A DNA stretch of 64,000 bases from positions 1 through 64,000 of IMG/VR virus record IMGVR_UViG_3300024359_000008. One strand, 5' to 3'. The translations under genes and the position numbers were made by a program. The notes beneath the pieces are model-generated. The model saw only the letters and a list, made by a program, of their open reading frames with translations, had not been told where the DNA came from and did not search any database. The stretch comes from a virus. Shown here piece after piece: positions 34,700 to 42,438 of this stretch. The number at the start of each line of letters is the position of its first letter. Within the stretch, counting starts at the first letter, position 1.

Positions 34700-35017
34700 T
34701 TATAACCCAACATATATAGTTGGTGAAGGATTAACTTCTGAATCTCTTTTTACATTATAAATTTCAGACACGTATACTACTCCAGTATCTAAATTATCTA
34801 CATATAATTGAAAAGTTCCTAATGTAGATGCTGACCAAGATATTGAATAAATACCTTCTGATGCATTAGATAAAACAGAATTTACAGTGACTCCTGTATT
34901 AACCAATCCGTCAGTATACATAGTGAAAGAAAGATTAACTGGGGTTATAGGTAAATTAGTTGTAGGATTAAATGACCTAATTAATTCATAAACTGTTTGA
35001 CCTGTTGTAATAATCAT
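34700..35017 (-). CDS. Small Ig-like virion protein, 105 aa
   Basis: The protein begins MIITTGQTVYELIRSFNPTT and continues with alternating polar and hydrophobic strands (SFTMYTDGLVNTGVTVN, EGIYSISWSASTLGTFQLYV). The layout suggests a single Ig-like beta sandwich. I do not recognise a specific family. It is the last gene of the fibre island, before terL, and may be a fibre adaptor or decoration protein; the 120-residue protein at 53612 has a comparable size and strand pattern. Confidence 0.55.
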   Translation of the reverse strand: MIITTGQTVYELIRSFNPTTNLPITPVNLSFTMYTDGLVNTGVTVNSVLSNASEGIYSISWSASTLGTFQLYVDNLDTGVVYVSEIYNVKRDSEVNPSPTIYVGL

Positions 35018-35029
35018 TTTATTTTAATT

Positions 35030-35362
35030 TTATTTTTCTAAATCCCAATCATTAGGCAATCGGTTAAAAAACTTATAAGCTTCCTTTTCTTCGTCATTCA
35101 TCTCTTTCCAAGTTAAAGGAAAAAAATGAAAATAAATAAACGTTACCAAAATAAAAGAACAACCAGTTGCAAATGGTAAAAATGCATATTTAGTAAAACC
35201 TAATAAAGTTAAAATTATAGTTATAACAAATGTTATAAATACAATAACTGCTGATGGTTGTAGTTTATTTTTTTTACTATAATTCCTAAATAAATTAACC
35301 CACATTCTCCTAAATTTAACAATATTAGGCTTATAAACTTTTTTTAATTTTTCTGTACTCAT
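35030..35362 (-). CDS. Small membrane protein, two TM segments
   Basis: The 110 residues have a basic N-terminus (KLKKVYKPNIVKFRRMWVNL), two hydrophobic segments (about 36-55, SAVIVFITFVITIILTLLGF, and 59-81) and an acidic C-terminal helix (WKEMNDEEKEAYKFFNRLP). The hairpin topology with a charged tail is compatible with a holin-like or spanin-like accessory protein, but no family is recognised. Confidence 0.6.
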   Translation of the reverse strand: MSTEKLKKVYKPNIVKFRRMWVNLFRNYSKKNKLQPSAVIVFITFVITIILTLLGFTKYAFLPFATGCSFILVTFIYFHFFPLTWKEMNDEEKEAYKFFNRLPNDWDLEK

Positions 35363-35366
35363 AATC

Positions 35367-35696
35367 TTAACCTTCTGTATTTGTTATTTCCATATATGAT
35401 ATAGATAAATCTATAGCATTATCATTACCACAACTTGCTTGTAAACTATCTAAATTATCTAAAGTAAAAGTTCCATCTAAAGCTTGAAATGACGATGATT
35501 GTGGTATCGTAATATCATAAGCTAAATAATATGTTTGAGAAGCACTATTATCAACCCAAGATAAGTTAAATGAAGTATCAGCACTAAAAACGTTAGTTGC
35601 GTGTACAGTCTTAACTAGATACTTTGTCGTAGTAGAAGCACTAAGTGCTACAGTTGAACCTGTTCCTAAATGACTACCTGTATTTAAATATTCCAT
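35367..35696 (-). CDS. Small beta-rich virion protein, 109 aa
   Basis: The protein is Ser/Thr/Asn-rich (MEYLNTGSHLGTGSTVALSA) with strands such as FNLSWVDNSASQTYYLAYDI. It has no charged helices and looks like a small fibre-associated or decoration protein. A late element lies 11 nt upstream. No family is recognised. Confidence 0.55.
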   Translation of the reverse strand: MEYLNTGSHLGTGSTVALSASTTTKYLVKTVHATNVFSADTSFNLSWVDNSASQTYYLAYDITIPQSSSFQALDGTFTLDNLDSLQASCGNDNAIDLSISYMEITNTEG

Positions 35697-35707
35697 CTTC
35701 TTTTTAT

Positions 35708-35715
35708 TATAAATA
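35708..35715 (-). promoter_or_regulatory. Candidate late-type element TATTTATA
   Basis: The coding strand reads ATATTTATAATAAA, 11 nt before the ATG at 35696. Confidence 0.45.
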
Positions 35716-35725
35716 TGTTAAATTA

Positions 35726-36319
35726 TTATAAACCATTAAGTTTATTTATTATTCCATTCTTTAATTCTTCTGTATAATAAGTTTTTTCTGAAAAACCTGA
35801 AGAAACATAATTACCTTCACTTTTTAACCAATCATACAAACCATCTTGACTATCTTCTGCAAAACTTTCAATGCCATATTTTATATAATTTTCATTTAGC
35901 AATGATGTTGATACTGCCAAGTTAGAAGAATCTGAAATTGAAAGTCTATAAGAAGCAAAAGACTTTGCTTTATCCCATCTTTCTTTTCTACAATTTTCTG
36001 AATTTACCACAAAATAATACCAATACTCTTCTTGTTCAGAACTTGTAAATATTTTATCTCTATCTATTGGTCCTACGCAGTAATTTTTAGCTGCATATGG
36101 TTTATCTAATTCACTTAAATTATCAAACCCTCCAACACTAGTTATGTATTCAATAGCCATTTGCCTTCTATACAAAAAATCTTTTTCTAATTCATCAATT
36201 TTAAACCAATGATATACATTAGTTATATCTTGATAATTAACATCTAAAATTTCTTTTATTTGATATGTTTCAAATCCTTGACTTTCACCAAAGTATTTTC
36301 CTATTTTTAAATAACTCAT
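35726..36319 (-). CDS. Hypothetical protein, 197 aa, in the fibre island
   Basis: The protein begins MSYLKIGKYFGESQGFETYQ and is helical, with many Tyr and Glu (FTSSEQEEYWYYFVVNSENC). It is more globular than its fibre neighbours and has no recognisable motif. It directly follows the LamG-type protein (1-base gap). A fibre chaperone or capping role is possible from position only. Confidence 0.5.
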   Translation of the reverse strand: MSYLKIGKYFGESQGFETYQIKEILDVNYQDITNVYHWFKIDELEKDFLYRRQMAIEYITSVGGFDNLSELDKPYAAKNYCVGPIDRDKIFTSSEQEEYWYYFVVNSENCRKERWDKAKSFASYRLSISDSSNLAVSTSLLNENYIKYGIESFAEDSQDGLYDWLKSEGNYVSSGFSEKTYYTEELKNGIINKLNGL

Positions 36320-36320
36320 T

Positions 36321-37127
36321 TTAACTTATATTATATTTTGTTTTTAAATAATTTTCAACTTGAATTTGTTCATCAGACGTTAAAGGTCTATTGTAAAATA
36401 TATATTCAGCATAATCAAAATCTGAATCATAAACATCACTACCACCAGCATTAAGCAACAACCCTTCAGAAGAAGGCTCTTGAACAGCACTTGTATATGG
36501 TTGAGTATCACTATCAGCTGAAGGTCCAATTATTTCAGCACTTATATTTATTTGGTCATACCTCATTTTAAATATATTTGAACCTATAGATGAAGGTAAA
36601 TTTGTTTCACAACGTTGTGAAGCTGTATTCCAATCATTTACAAACCATCTTAAAGTTCCTGAATAAGAAAATACACCCCACCCTAATGACCAAGATGTAC
36701 TATTTGTTCTTCCAATAAAAAAACCAAATGTAGATGGGAAAGAATCTAACTTACCAACGTAATATGCTGTAAAACCACCAGTACTTGTTAAGTCTAACAA
36801 AGTACTGTCAGATGTCTCCATACTGTCACCATTATCACAATCAACCGATGGTAAATTATTTAAATCAACATTTGATGAATTATATGGTGGTTGAGCTGAT
36901 GCTGTACTTTGTATCATATCTAAACCGTTTCCGCTTTTATCACCCCAAACAGAGACATTACTACCATTTAATGTTATGTTTTCAGCAGCATCGTACCATG
37001 CGGTTGGTGCTGGTATAAGTTCATTACTAAACCTGCCTTGTGTTCTTTCTAAAAAATGTTGTTCTCTACCAATAATACCAAACCTTTTATCTGTATCAAT
37101 AAACCCACTATTTCCTCTTATACTCAT
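36321..37127 (-). CDS. Tail adhesin with LamG/concanavalin-like domain
   Basis: The 268 residues start with a short anchor-like segment (IRGNSGFIDTDKRFGIIGRE, then HFLERTQGRF) that is shared in form with the next protein. A lectin-like domain follows: PTAWYDAAENITLNGSNVSV, WGDKSGNGLDM, GGFTAYYVGKL, and the C-terminal YAEYIFYNRPLTSDEQIQVE then NYLKTKYNIS. The 'E.i.ynr.Lt..E...ve.YL..KY' ending is typical of Bacteroidota LamG-like proteins. It probably binds a surface glycan. Its start overlaps the upstream gene stop by 1 base. Confidence 0.7.
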   Translation of the reverse strand: MSIRGNSGFIDTDKRFGIIGREQHFLERTQGRFSNELIPAPTAWYDAAENITLNGSNVSVWGDKSGNGLDMIQSTASAQPPYNSSNVDLNNLPSVDCDNGDSMETSDSTLLDLTSTGGFTAYYVGKLDSFPSTFGFFIGRTNSTSWSLGWGVFSYSGTLRWFVNDWNTASQRCETNLPSSIGSNIFKMRYDQINISAEIIGPSADSDTQPYTSAVQEPSSEGLLLNAGGSDVYDSDFDYAEYIFYNRPLTSDEQIQVENYLKTKYNIS

Positions 37128-37867
37128 TATACGTTATAAATTAATCTAATATTATCTATGCACATCCCTGGATTATTCTCAACTGAACTGTCGTTTGTCC
37201 AACTAAACACTATTCTTTGTGTTGTACCTGGTGTAAATAAAGGCCCATTACCTGTTGTGCCATCTATAGTTATTGTTTCACGAAACCAACTCAAATCAGC
37301 ACCAGGTTGATATAAATCATTAAATCTACCATTAGAATCACCACCTATTCTATCTGTTATTGATGTGTATTCAGTACCAGCTAAAGGAGTTGATGAAGTG
37401 TTCCAATAATTTACATAACCATTATCAAAACTACTCTCTCCATTACACCTCCAATCAAACTCTAAAGTAAGTGATGTTGCGACAGATGGGATATCAAAAT
37501 CAAAATAAATATGACTATCTCTTTGACTAGAACCATAATATTGTGCGTTAACACCATTATTATCTGAAATATAAGCTGACTGTGTACCACCACTTGATGA
37601 TACCGCTGTACCAACAACCCAATCAGATTTATTTGTACTGGTACCACCTTCATTAGCCACAGTCCATTTATTAAGTGTACCATCTTCAAAATCATCCTCA
37701 AATAATAAAAATGGGTCACCTGGTGTAATTGGAATGAAATTCCCTCTTTTTCTCTCTAAAAACTGTTTACGTACAGACACACTACCAGTAGTTCCAGTAC
37801 TAGAGACTTCACCACGCTTATCTAATCCAATATAACCACTATTTCCTTTTATTAAACTTAATCCCAT
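37127..37867 (-). CDS. Tail adhesin with MAM/jelly-roll-like domain
   Basis: The 246 residues start with SLIKGNSGYIGLDKRGEVSS and RKQFLERKRGNF, the same anchor form as the next gene. The main domain has FEDDFEDGTLNKWTVANEGG, SLTLEFDWRCNGESSFDNGY and TQRIVFSWTNDSSVENNPGM ending CIDNIRLIYNV; this 'FE..f......W' to 'iDni.l' pattern is typical of MAM-like or carbohydrate-binding jelly-roll domains. It is probably a receptor-binding accessory fibre. The sequence directly after the fibre gene 37869-39965 is compact, with a 1-base gap. Confidence 0.65.
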   Translation of the reverse strand: MGLSLIKGNSGYIGLDKRGEVSSTGTTGSVSVRKQFLERKRGNFIPITPGDPFLLFEDDFEDGTLNKWTVANEGGTSTNKSDWVVGTAVSSSGGTQSAYISDNNGVNAQYYGSSQRDSHIYFDFDIPSVATSLTLEFDWRCNGESSFDNGYVNYWNTSSTPLAGTEYTSITDRIGGDSNGRFNDLYQPGADLSWFRETITIDGTTGNGPLFTPGTTQRIVFSWTNDSSVENNPGMCIDNIRLIYNV

Positions 37868-37868
37868 T

Positions 37869-39965
37869 TTATGTTACATTCATAAACCAACTAAATATCT
37901 TATTATCGTCACTAACACCTGTTGTTCCACTAACAACATTACCACTACCATCAATACCTAAGTTTGTAACTGAAGTACCAGTGCCTAATGTACCTATATT
38001 AAGTGTTCCACTAATATCTAAATTACCACTTGGTAATTCTACATTTTGATTAGCATCTATACCTATAGCAGTTCTAGATGTACCACCACTATCTGTAGTA
38101 CTAATTATAATTTTAGAACCATGTTCTTCGTTTCGTATAAAAAGAGCATCTGTAGATGAAGTACTAGAAGGATAACCAATCCAACCCTTCCTTTCCGATG
38201 GGTCATAAAATTCTATAAAATTAGAATTATTAGCTGATGTAGTTTCTAACCTAAGTATTGAACTATCACCCTTTACGTGAAATTCTACTGAAGGTGTTGT
38301 AGTACCAACACCCACATTACCAGTACCAGCTTCAATAAATAAACCTTCTGTTGTTGCACCTGTACTTGTAGTAAACAATAAATCTCTACCATTTGATATA
38401 AACCTAGTGTCACCACCAGCATTCTGTATTTTAGATGTTAAAATAGCTCCACCTGGATTGTAGAATTCAAGTGCGGATTGTCCAGCATTACCATCTGAAA
38501 ATAAATGTACTTCACCGCCATTATTACCATCTTTAAGTATTATCTTAGTATCTTCATCTAAACCTTGAAAGGTTAAATTTCCATTAACCGATGCTATTGT
38601 GTTTAATGGTATAGTTCCATCACCACCATAAATACCTGTATTTGTATTTCCACTAACAACATTACCAGTAGAATCAACGCCTAAATTTGTAACTGAAGTA
38701 CCTGTACCTAATGTTCCTATATTAAGTGTTCCACTTATTTTTGTATCTCCACTAACATCTAACTCTACTAATGGACTTGTATTATTTATGCCTACAAAAT
38801 TATCTTCAGCTTGTAATGTTAGTGGTGTATCACTATTAGAATCTTTGAAATATAAAAACCCATCACCATCCTCTAATTTCCAAAAATTATTATTAATATT
38901 ATTATTTAATATGATATTTTCAAATGTATAACCATCGGATGCTGATGTAAATGGAGAACGAGCTACTGGATTTACTACACTTGTAGATGCTGATAACACA
39001 CCTGTATTTAAATTCCATGAACCTTCATATCCTAAATTTTTGTCAAAATAAATTTTAGCATTGTGACCAGCAGTAAGATTTGGTAAATACACTTCTAAAT
39101 GGTATGTTGTAGAATCAATTTCATCTTCTACTATCCTAACTTCATGGATATAATTTGATTGTCCGTATTTTTCTAATTGAAGTGTTGCTACAGAGTCAGA
39201 CCAATTTTTAAAAGCATTAATGACATATGTAGTTGGTGTCCAATTCCCACCAGCATATGAAATAAGAACTCGGATACCACCTCTATCACCACCTGATGTA
39301 TAACCAATTCGATACCAACCAGCTGTATTACCAGTTACAGTAGATATATTACCAAACTCTCTTAAATTAAAAGAACCTACAACTTCTAATTTTGATGTAG
39401 GCGTTTCTGTTCCAATACCTACGTACCCTTTTGTACTACCAGAACCTTGAATATGTAAATCCGATATATTAGTCTGTGGATTACCACCAGCATACAATCT
39501 AATATAATCATCTGTACCAGTACCAGGTGCACTTATTATACTTATTCCGTTAGCAGATGTGTTAGAATAAATAGAACTATCACCAGGGTCACCATACACA
39601 GTAGAACCAGTCCAATCAAAACCGACAGTATTCATAGTAGTTGAAACAACTCCATCAGATGCAGCAAATCTAGATACTATATCAGTTCGTGTTGTAGAAA
39701 GTGCAGCTTGTGGTCCATCCGCAAAATCTAGATTTAATCTAAATTTTTCTGTGTTTTGTACAACTTCTAATATTTCACTTGGAGTTTCTGTTCCAATACC
39801 AACATTACCATCATTATAATATATACTTGTACCTGATTGACTCCATGGTGTTGTTCCACTTAAATTAGAACCATCACCATAATATGTTGTAGCCGTTAAA
39901 CTACCTTGGACTTCACTATCACCTTTGGATATAAATCCATTTTTAATTACAAATTCGTTTCCCAT
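37869..39965 (-). CDS. Tail fibre protein with repeated shaft modules
   Basis: The 698 residues start MGNEFVIKNGFISKGDSEVQ and contain the module YYGDGSNLSGTTPWSQSGTS, IYYNDGNVGIGTETPSEILE, then DYIRLYAGGNPQTNISDLHI and GSGSTKGYVGIGTETPTSKL, as well as GTLNIGTLGTGTSVTNLG twice. Gly/Ser/Thr-rich short strands of this kind form trimeric fibre shafts. No peptidase chaperone (S74-type) with its Ser-Lys dyad is visible at the C-terminus. The 113 bases at 39793-39905 are nearly identical to a part of the 1459-residue fibre gene. The ATG is preceded by an AG-rich GGAAAGGAATT and a late element 39 nt upstream. Confidence 0.8.
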   Translation of the reverse strand: MGNEFVIKNGFISKGDSEVQGSLTATTYYGDGSNLSGTTPWSQSGTSIYYNDGNVGIGTETPSEILEVVQNTEKFRLNLDFADGPQAALSTTRTDIVSRFAASDGVVSTTMNTVGFDWTGSTVYGDPGDSSIYSNTSANGISIISAPGTGTDDYIRLYAGGNPQTNISDLHIQGSGSTKGYVGIGTETPTSKLEVVGSFNLREFGNISTVTGNTAGWYRIGYTSGGDRGGIRVLISYAGGNWTPTTYVINAFKNWSDSVATLQLEKYGQSNYIHEVRIVEDEIDSTTYHLEVYLPNLTAGHNAKIYFDKNLGYEGSWNLNTGVLSASTSVVNPVARSPFTSASDGYTFENIILNNNINNNFWKLEDGDGFLYFKDSNSDTPLTLQAEDNFVGINNTSPLVELDVSGDTKISGTLNIGTLGTGTSVTNLGVDSTGNVVSGNTNTGIYGGDGTIPLNTIASVNGNLTFQGLDEDTKIILKDGNNGGEVHLFSDGNAGQSALEFYNPGGAILTSKIQNAGGDTRFISNGRDLLFTTSTGATTEGLFIEAGTGNVGVGTTTPSVEFHVKGDSSILRLETTSANNSNFIEFYDPSERKGWIGYPSSTSSTDALFIRNEEHGSKIIISTTDSGGTSRTAIGIDANQNVELPSGNLDISGTLNIGTLGTGTSVTNLGIDGSGNVVSGTTGVSDDNKIFSWFMNVT
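39793..39905. repeat. Fibre module DNA repeat, copy 1 of 2
   Basis: 113 bases match 44354-44466 with 7 differences by eye (about 94% identity). The stretch encodes the module around GSNLSGTTPWSQSGTSIYYN, so it is a possible site of recombination between fibre genes. Confidence 0.85.
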
Positions 39966-40004
39966 AATTTTTAATTCCTTTCCCTATCCAGAAATTTTAT
40001 ATTA

Positions 40005-40012
40005 TATAAATA
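40005..40012 (-). promoter_or_regulatory. Candidate late-type element TATTTATA
   Basis: The coding strand reads ATATTTATATAATA, 39 nt before the ATG at 39965. A reverse-orientation TATTTAT lies at 40025-40031. Confidence 0.35.
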
Positions 40013-40033
40013 TGTTGTTTTTTTTATTTATTT

Positions 40034-40747
40034 TTATAATCCAAATCTTGATTTTGTTGCATTATAGTTTTGTTGTACTTCTTCTGGGGATAATATTTTA
40101 TTGTATATTTTTAAACTTGGGATTTTACCTTCAAAAAAATGCCTTGGATTTGTTATATCCCAAAATGCTATTCCTAATCTTCTATTAAAAACAGTTGAAT
40201 AATAAACTGTATCTACAGAATTGGGAATAGTTTCACTTACTTCAAGTTCTCCATTTACGTACATGTTAACTGTATTGTTTCCAGATGTAACATCTTGATT
40301 ATTTGTACACACAACATTATACCAAACATTATTTTGGAATGTATTGTTGGAATATAAATTCCTTTGTGTTGTAACGCTACTAATAACCGTAAATCTTGAA
40401 AAGTGAAATGTATTATCAGACCTAAATGCAAAATAAGGTAAATACATATTCCAAACCATATTATAAGTATTATTTGAAGCATATCTTTTAAACCAAAAAT
40501 CAAATGTCATTTCTGCTTTATTCATATTGTAAATTTCAGAATCAATACAATAATCATTCAAACCATCAAACTCTAAACTACCTAAGTTATCTGTTGTGTA
40601 TGAAACACCATTGTTTAGCTCTAAACTTTTCGAACCTACCAAATCATTAAATAAAGTGTTGCCACTTATATAACTTTTAGAATTAGAAGCATCAAGATAA
40701 AACTCTAAACCATCTGTAACTATATTTAAACCTCCTTTAGTTGCCAT
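40034..40747 (-). CDS. LamG-like lectin adhesin, paralogue 1
   Basis: The 237 residues form one concanavalin/LamG-like domain: NIVTDGLEFYLDASNSKSY, NNGVSYTTDNLGSLEFDGLN, TFDFWFKRY, WYNVVCTNNQDVTSGNNTVN, MYVNGELEVSE and a C-terminus KIPSLKIYNKILSPEEVQQN then YNATKSRFGL. It is clearly paralogous to the 232-residue protein at 41737-42435; the two differ mostly in the central strands. It probably binds a cell-surface glycan as part of the fibre complex. Confidence 0.75.
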   Translation of the reverse strand: MATKGGLNIVTDGLEFYLDASNSKSYISGNTLFNDLVGSKSLELNNGVSYTTDNLGSLEFDGLNDYCIDSEIYNMNKAEMTFDFWFKRYASNNTYNMVWNMYLPYFAFRSDNTFHFSRFTVISSVTTQRNLYSNNTFQNNVWYNVVCTNNQDVTSGNNTVNMYVNGELEVSETIPNSVDTVYYSTVFNRRLGIAFWDITNPRHFFEGKIPSLKIYNKILSPEEVQQNYNATKSRFGL

Positions 40748-40750
40748 AAA

Positions 40751-41008
40751 TCATAATTCTTCAGTTGAAGTCCATTCCGTACCACTTAAAATTGTTTTAA
40801 TTTCAGTGTATGTATATGGTCCTTCTTTTGTTGTTAGTGATTTAATAGAGGATGGTATTGTTTCACCTTCCCATTTAACAAATGTTTTAGTTTCATCAAC
40901 TGAACGTCTAATTGTATCTTGTGATGTTTCTAATACTTGTGTGAAATCAACTGTACCTAACTCAGATACATTAAAAATCATAAATTGTCTTGTTTCGTAA
41001 TTTGTCAT
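40751..41008 (-). CDS. Small hypothetical protein between LamG genes, 85 aa
   Basis: The protein contains ETRQFMIFNVSELGTVDFTQ, DTIRRSVDETKTFVKWEGET and LTTKEGPYTYTEIKTILSGT. I have a sense that this sequence style recurs in other large phages next to fibre genes, but I cannot name a family. It ends with a TGA stop. A possible role is a fibre chaperone or linker; this is a guess from position. Confidence 0.55.
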   Translation of the reverse strand: MTNYETRQFMIFNVSELGTVDFTQVLETSQDTIRRSVDETKTFVKWEGETIPSSIKSLTTKEGPYTYTEIKTILSGTEWTSTEEL

Positions 41009-41020
41009 AATATTTTATTT

Positions 41021-41740
41021 TTAAAGTCCAAATCTACCTTTGGTTGCGTTATAGTTTTGTAATGCTTCTGAATCAGTTAGAACTCTATTGTAGATTTGAG
41101 AATTCGCTATTTTTCCATTTGCGTGATAACCCCCAAAATCACTATCTCTTCCTACGTAAAAATTAGTAGAGTTATTATTCATTGCGGTATAAGAACCAGC
41201 TGACAAATTATTATAACCAGTAGCCTCTACTCCGTTAATATAATGTTTAATTCCAGTACTTAATCCAGAACCATCATATGTTGAAATTAATGAAGTCCAA
41301 ACATTTATTGGTATAGCTGTAGTAGTAGTTCTAGCGATATAATTTGAAGAGTTATTATCTAATAAAATTAAACCAAGTACACTATTACCAAAAGGACCAT
41401 GTAACCATTCAGTAGCTTTAGATAGTGTTCTAAACCTAACAGAACTATCACAGTACACCCAACAACCCACACTAAAAGGATTATCACTTGTACCGTTACC
41501 AAAACTAAATAAGTCACTATCATTAAAATTAACATAATCATTCACACCATCAAATGATATACTTCCACCACCATCGGTTACATATGATGCTCCATTAGTT
41601 AAAACCCCATCATTATTATTTGAAGTTAAATCGAACCAATCTGTTCCTGTACCTGGATAAGATGATGTATTACCAGCGTCTAAGTTTAAAACTAAACCTT
41701 CTTGTACTATTCCGAATCTTGGTCCTACTACTCCACTCAT
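41021..41740 (-). CDS. LamG-like lectin adhesin, paralogue 2
   Basis: The 239 residues begin MSGVVGPRFGIVQEGLVLNL, then DAGNTSSYPGTGTDWFDLTS, GSISFDGVNDYVNF, YDGSGLSTGIKHYINGVEAT and a C-terminus KIANSQIYNRVLTDSEALQN then YNATKGRFGL. The 'lDagn..SYpgtGt.w.Dltg..n.g.l.ng' plan is common in phage LamG proteins. It is more distant from paralogues 1 and 3 but keeps the same ending. The start overlaps the TGA stop of the upstream gene as ATGA. Confidence 0.75.
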   Translation of the reverse strand: MSGVVGPRFGIVQEGLVLNLDAGNTSSYPGTGTDWFDLTSNNNDGVLTNGASYVTDGGGSISFDGVNDYVNFNDSDLFSFGNGTSDNPFSVGCWVYCDSSVRFRTLSKATEWLHGPFGNSVLGLILLDNNSSNYIARTTTTAIPINVWTSLISTYDGSGLSTGIKHYINGVEATGYNNLSAGSYTAMNNNSTNFYVGRDSDFGGYHANGKIANSQIYNRVLTDSEALQNYNATKGRFGL

Positions 41741-42435
41741 AATCCAAATCTTGTTTTTAATGCGTTATAGTTTTGTCTAACTTCATCAGCACTTAATATT
41801 TTATTATATATTTTTAAACTTGGTATTTTGCCTTCAAATGGGTATGATGCTCCTCTATGGTTACCAATTCTTAGTTCATATGGTGTAGAATAATATTCAT
41901 CCACAATTCCAGTCCATGTATTTGACGTTTCCAATTCTCCATTCACATATATTTGTACCGTTACATCACCAGATGAAAAATCTTGATGTAGCGTAGAACA
42001 TACGTTATACCATGTGTTATCAGAATATGTTGTGGTAGTAAATAAACTTCTTTGAGTAGTGGTACCAGTTAATCTAGTCGAAAAAGAAAACATAAATCTA
42101 TTATCAAACCTAAATGCGAGATACGGTAAGAAATTTGACCATGGCATATTGTTATTATTGTTTGATTGTGTTCTATTAAACCAAACATCCCAACTCATAG
42201 ATGGTTTTTCACGATTATAGTTATTTACTGTCTGGGTATAATCATCTAAACCATCAAACACTAAACTACCTAAATTATCTGTTGTATATGAAACACCATT
42301 ATTTAATGTCATGTCTTGGGAACCAACTAAATCATATTCAGTTGTACTACCACTAACATAACTTTTATAATTAGAAGCATCAACATAAAACTCTAACCCA
42401 TCTGTAACTATTTTTGGTGAATAATGAAAACTCAT
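41737..42435 (-). CDS. LamG-like lectin adhesin, paralogue 3
   Basis: The 232 residues include KIVTDGLEFYVDASNYKSYV, NNGVSYTTDNLGSLVFDGLD, SWDVWFNRTQSNNNNNMPW, WYNVCSTLHQDFSSGDVTVQ and PFEGKIPSLKIYNKILSADE then RQNYNALKTRFGL. It is close to paralogue 1 along its whole length and lies 3 bases after the 1459-residue fibre gene. Keeping several lectins with conserved ends and variable centres suggests a broad or evolving glycan range. Confidence 0.75.
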   Translation of the reverse strand: MSFHYSPKIVTDGLEFYVDASNYKSYVSGSTTEYDLVGSQDMTLNNGVSYTTDNLGSLVFDGLDDYTQTVNNYNREKPSMSWDVWFNRTQSNNNNNMPWSNFLPYLAFRFDNRFMFSFSTRLTGTTTQRSLFTTTTYSDNTWYNVCSTLHQDFSSGDVTVQIYVNGELETSNTWTGIVDEYYSTPYELRIGNHRGASYPFEGKIPSLKIYNKILSADEVRQNYNALKTRFGL

Positions 42436-42438
42436 ATT

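Noticed and set aside
25049-42435. Recoding of TGA or TAG as sense codons, as in some large phages
   Set aside because: TGA ends genes at 25049, 40751 and 41737 and TAG ends genes at 479 and 57137, and recognised proteins align without in-frame stops.
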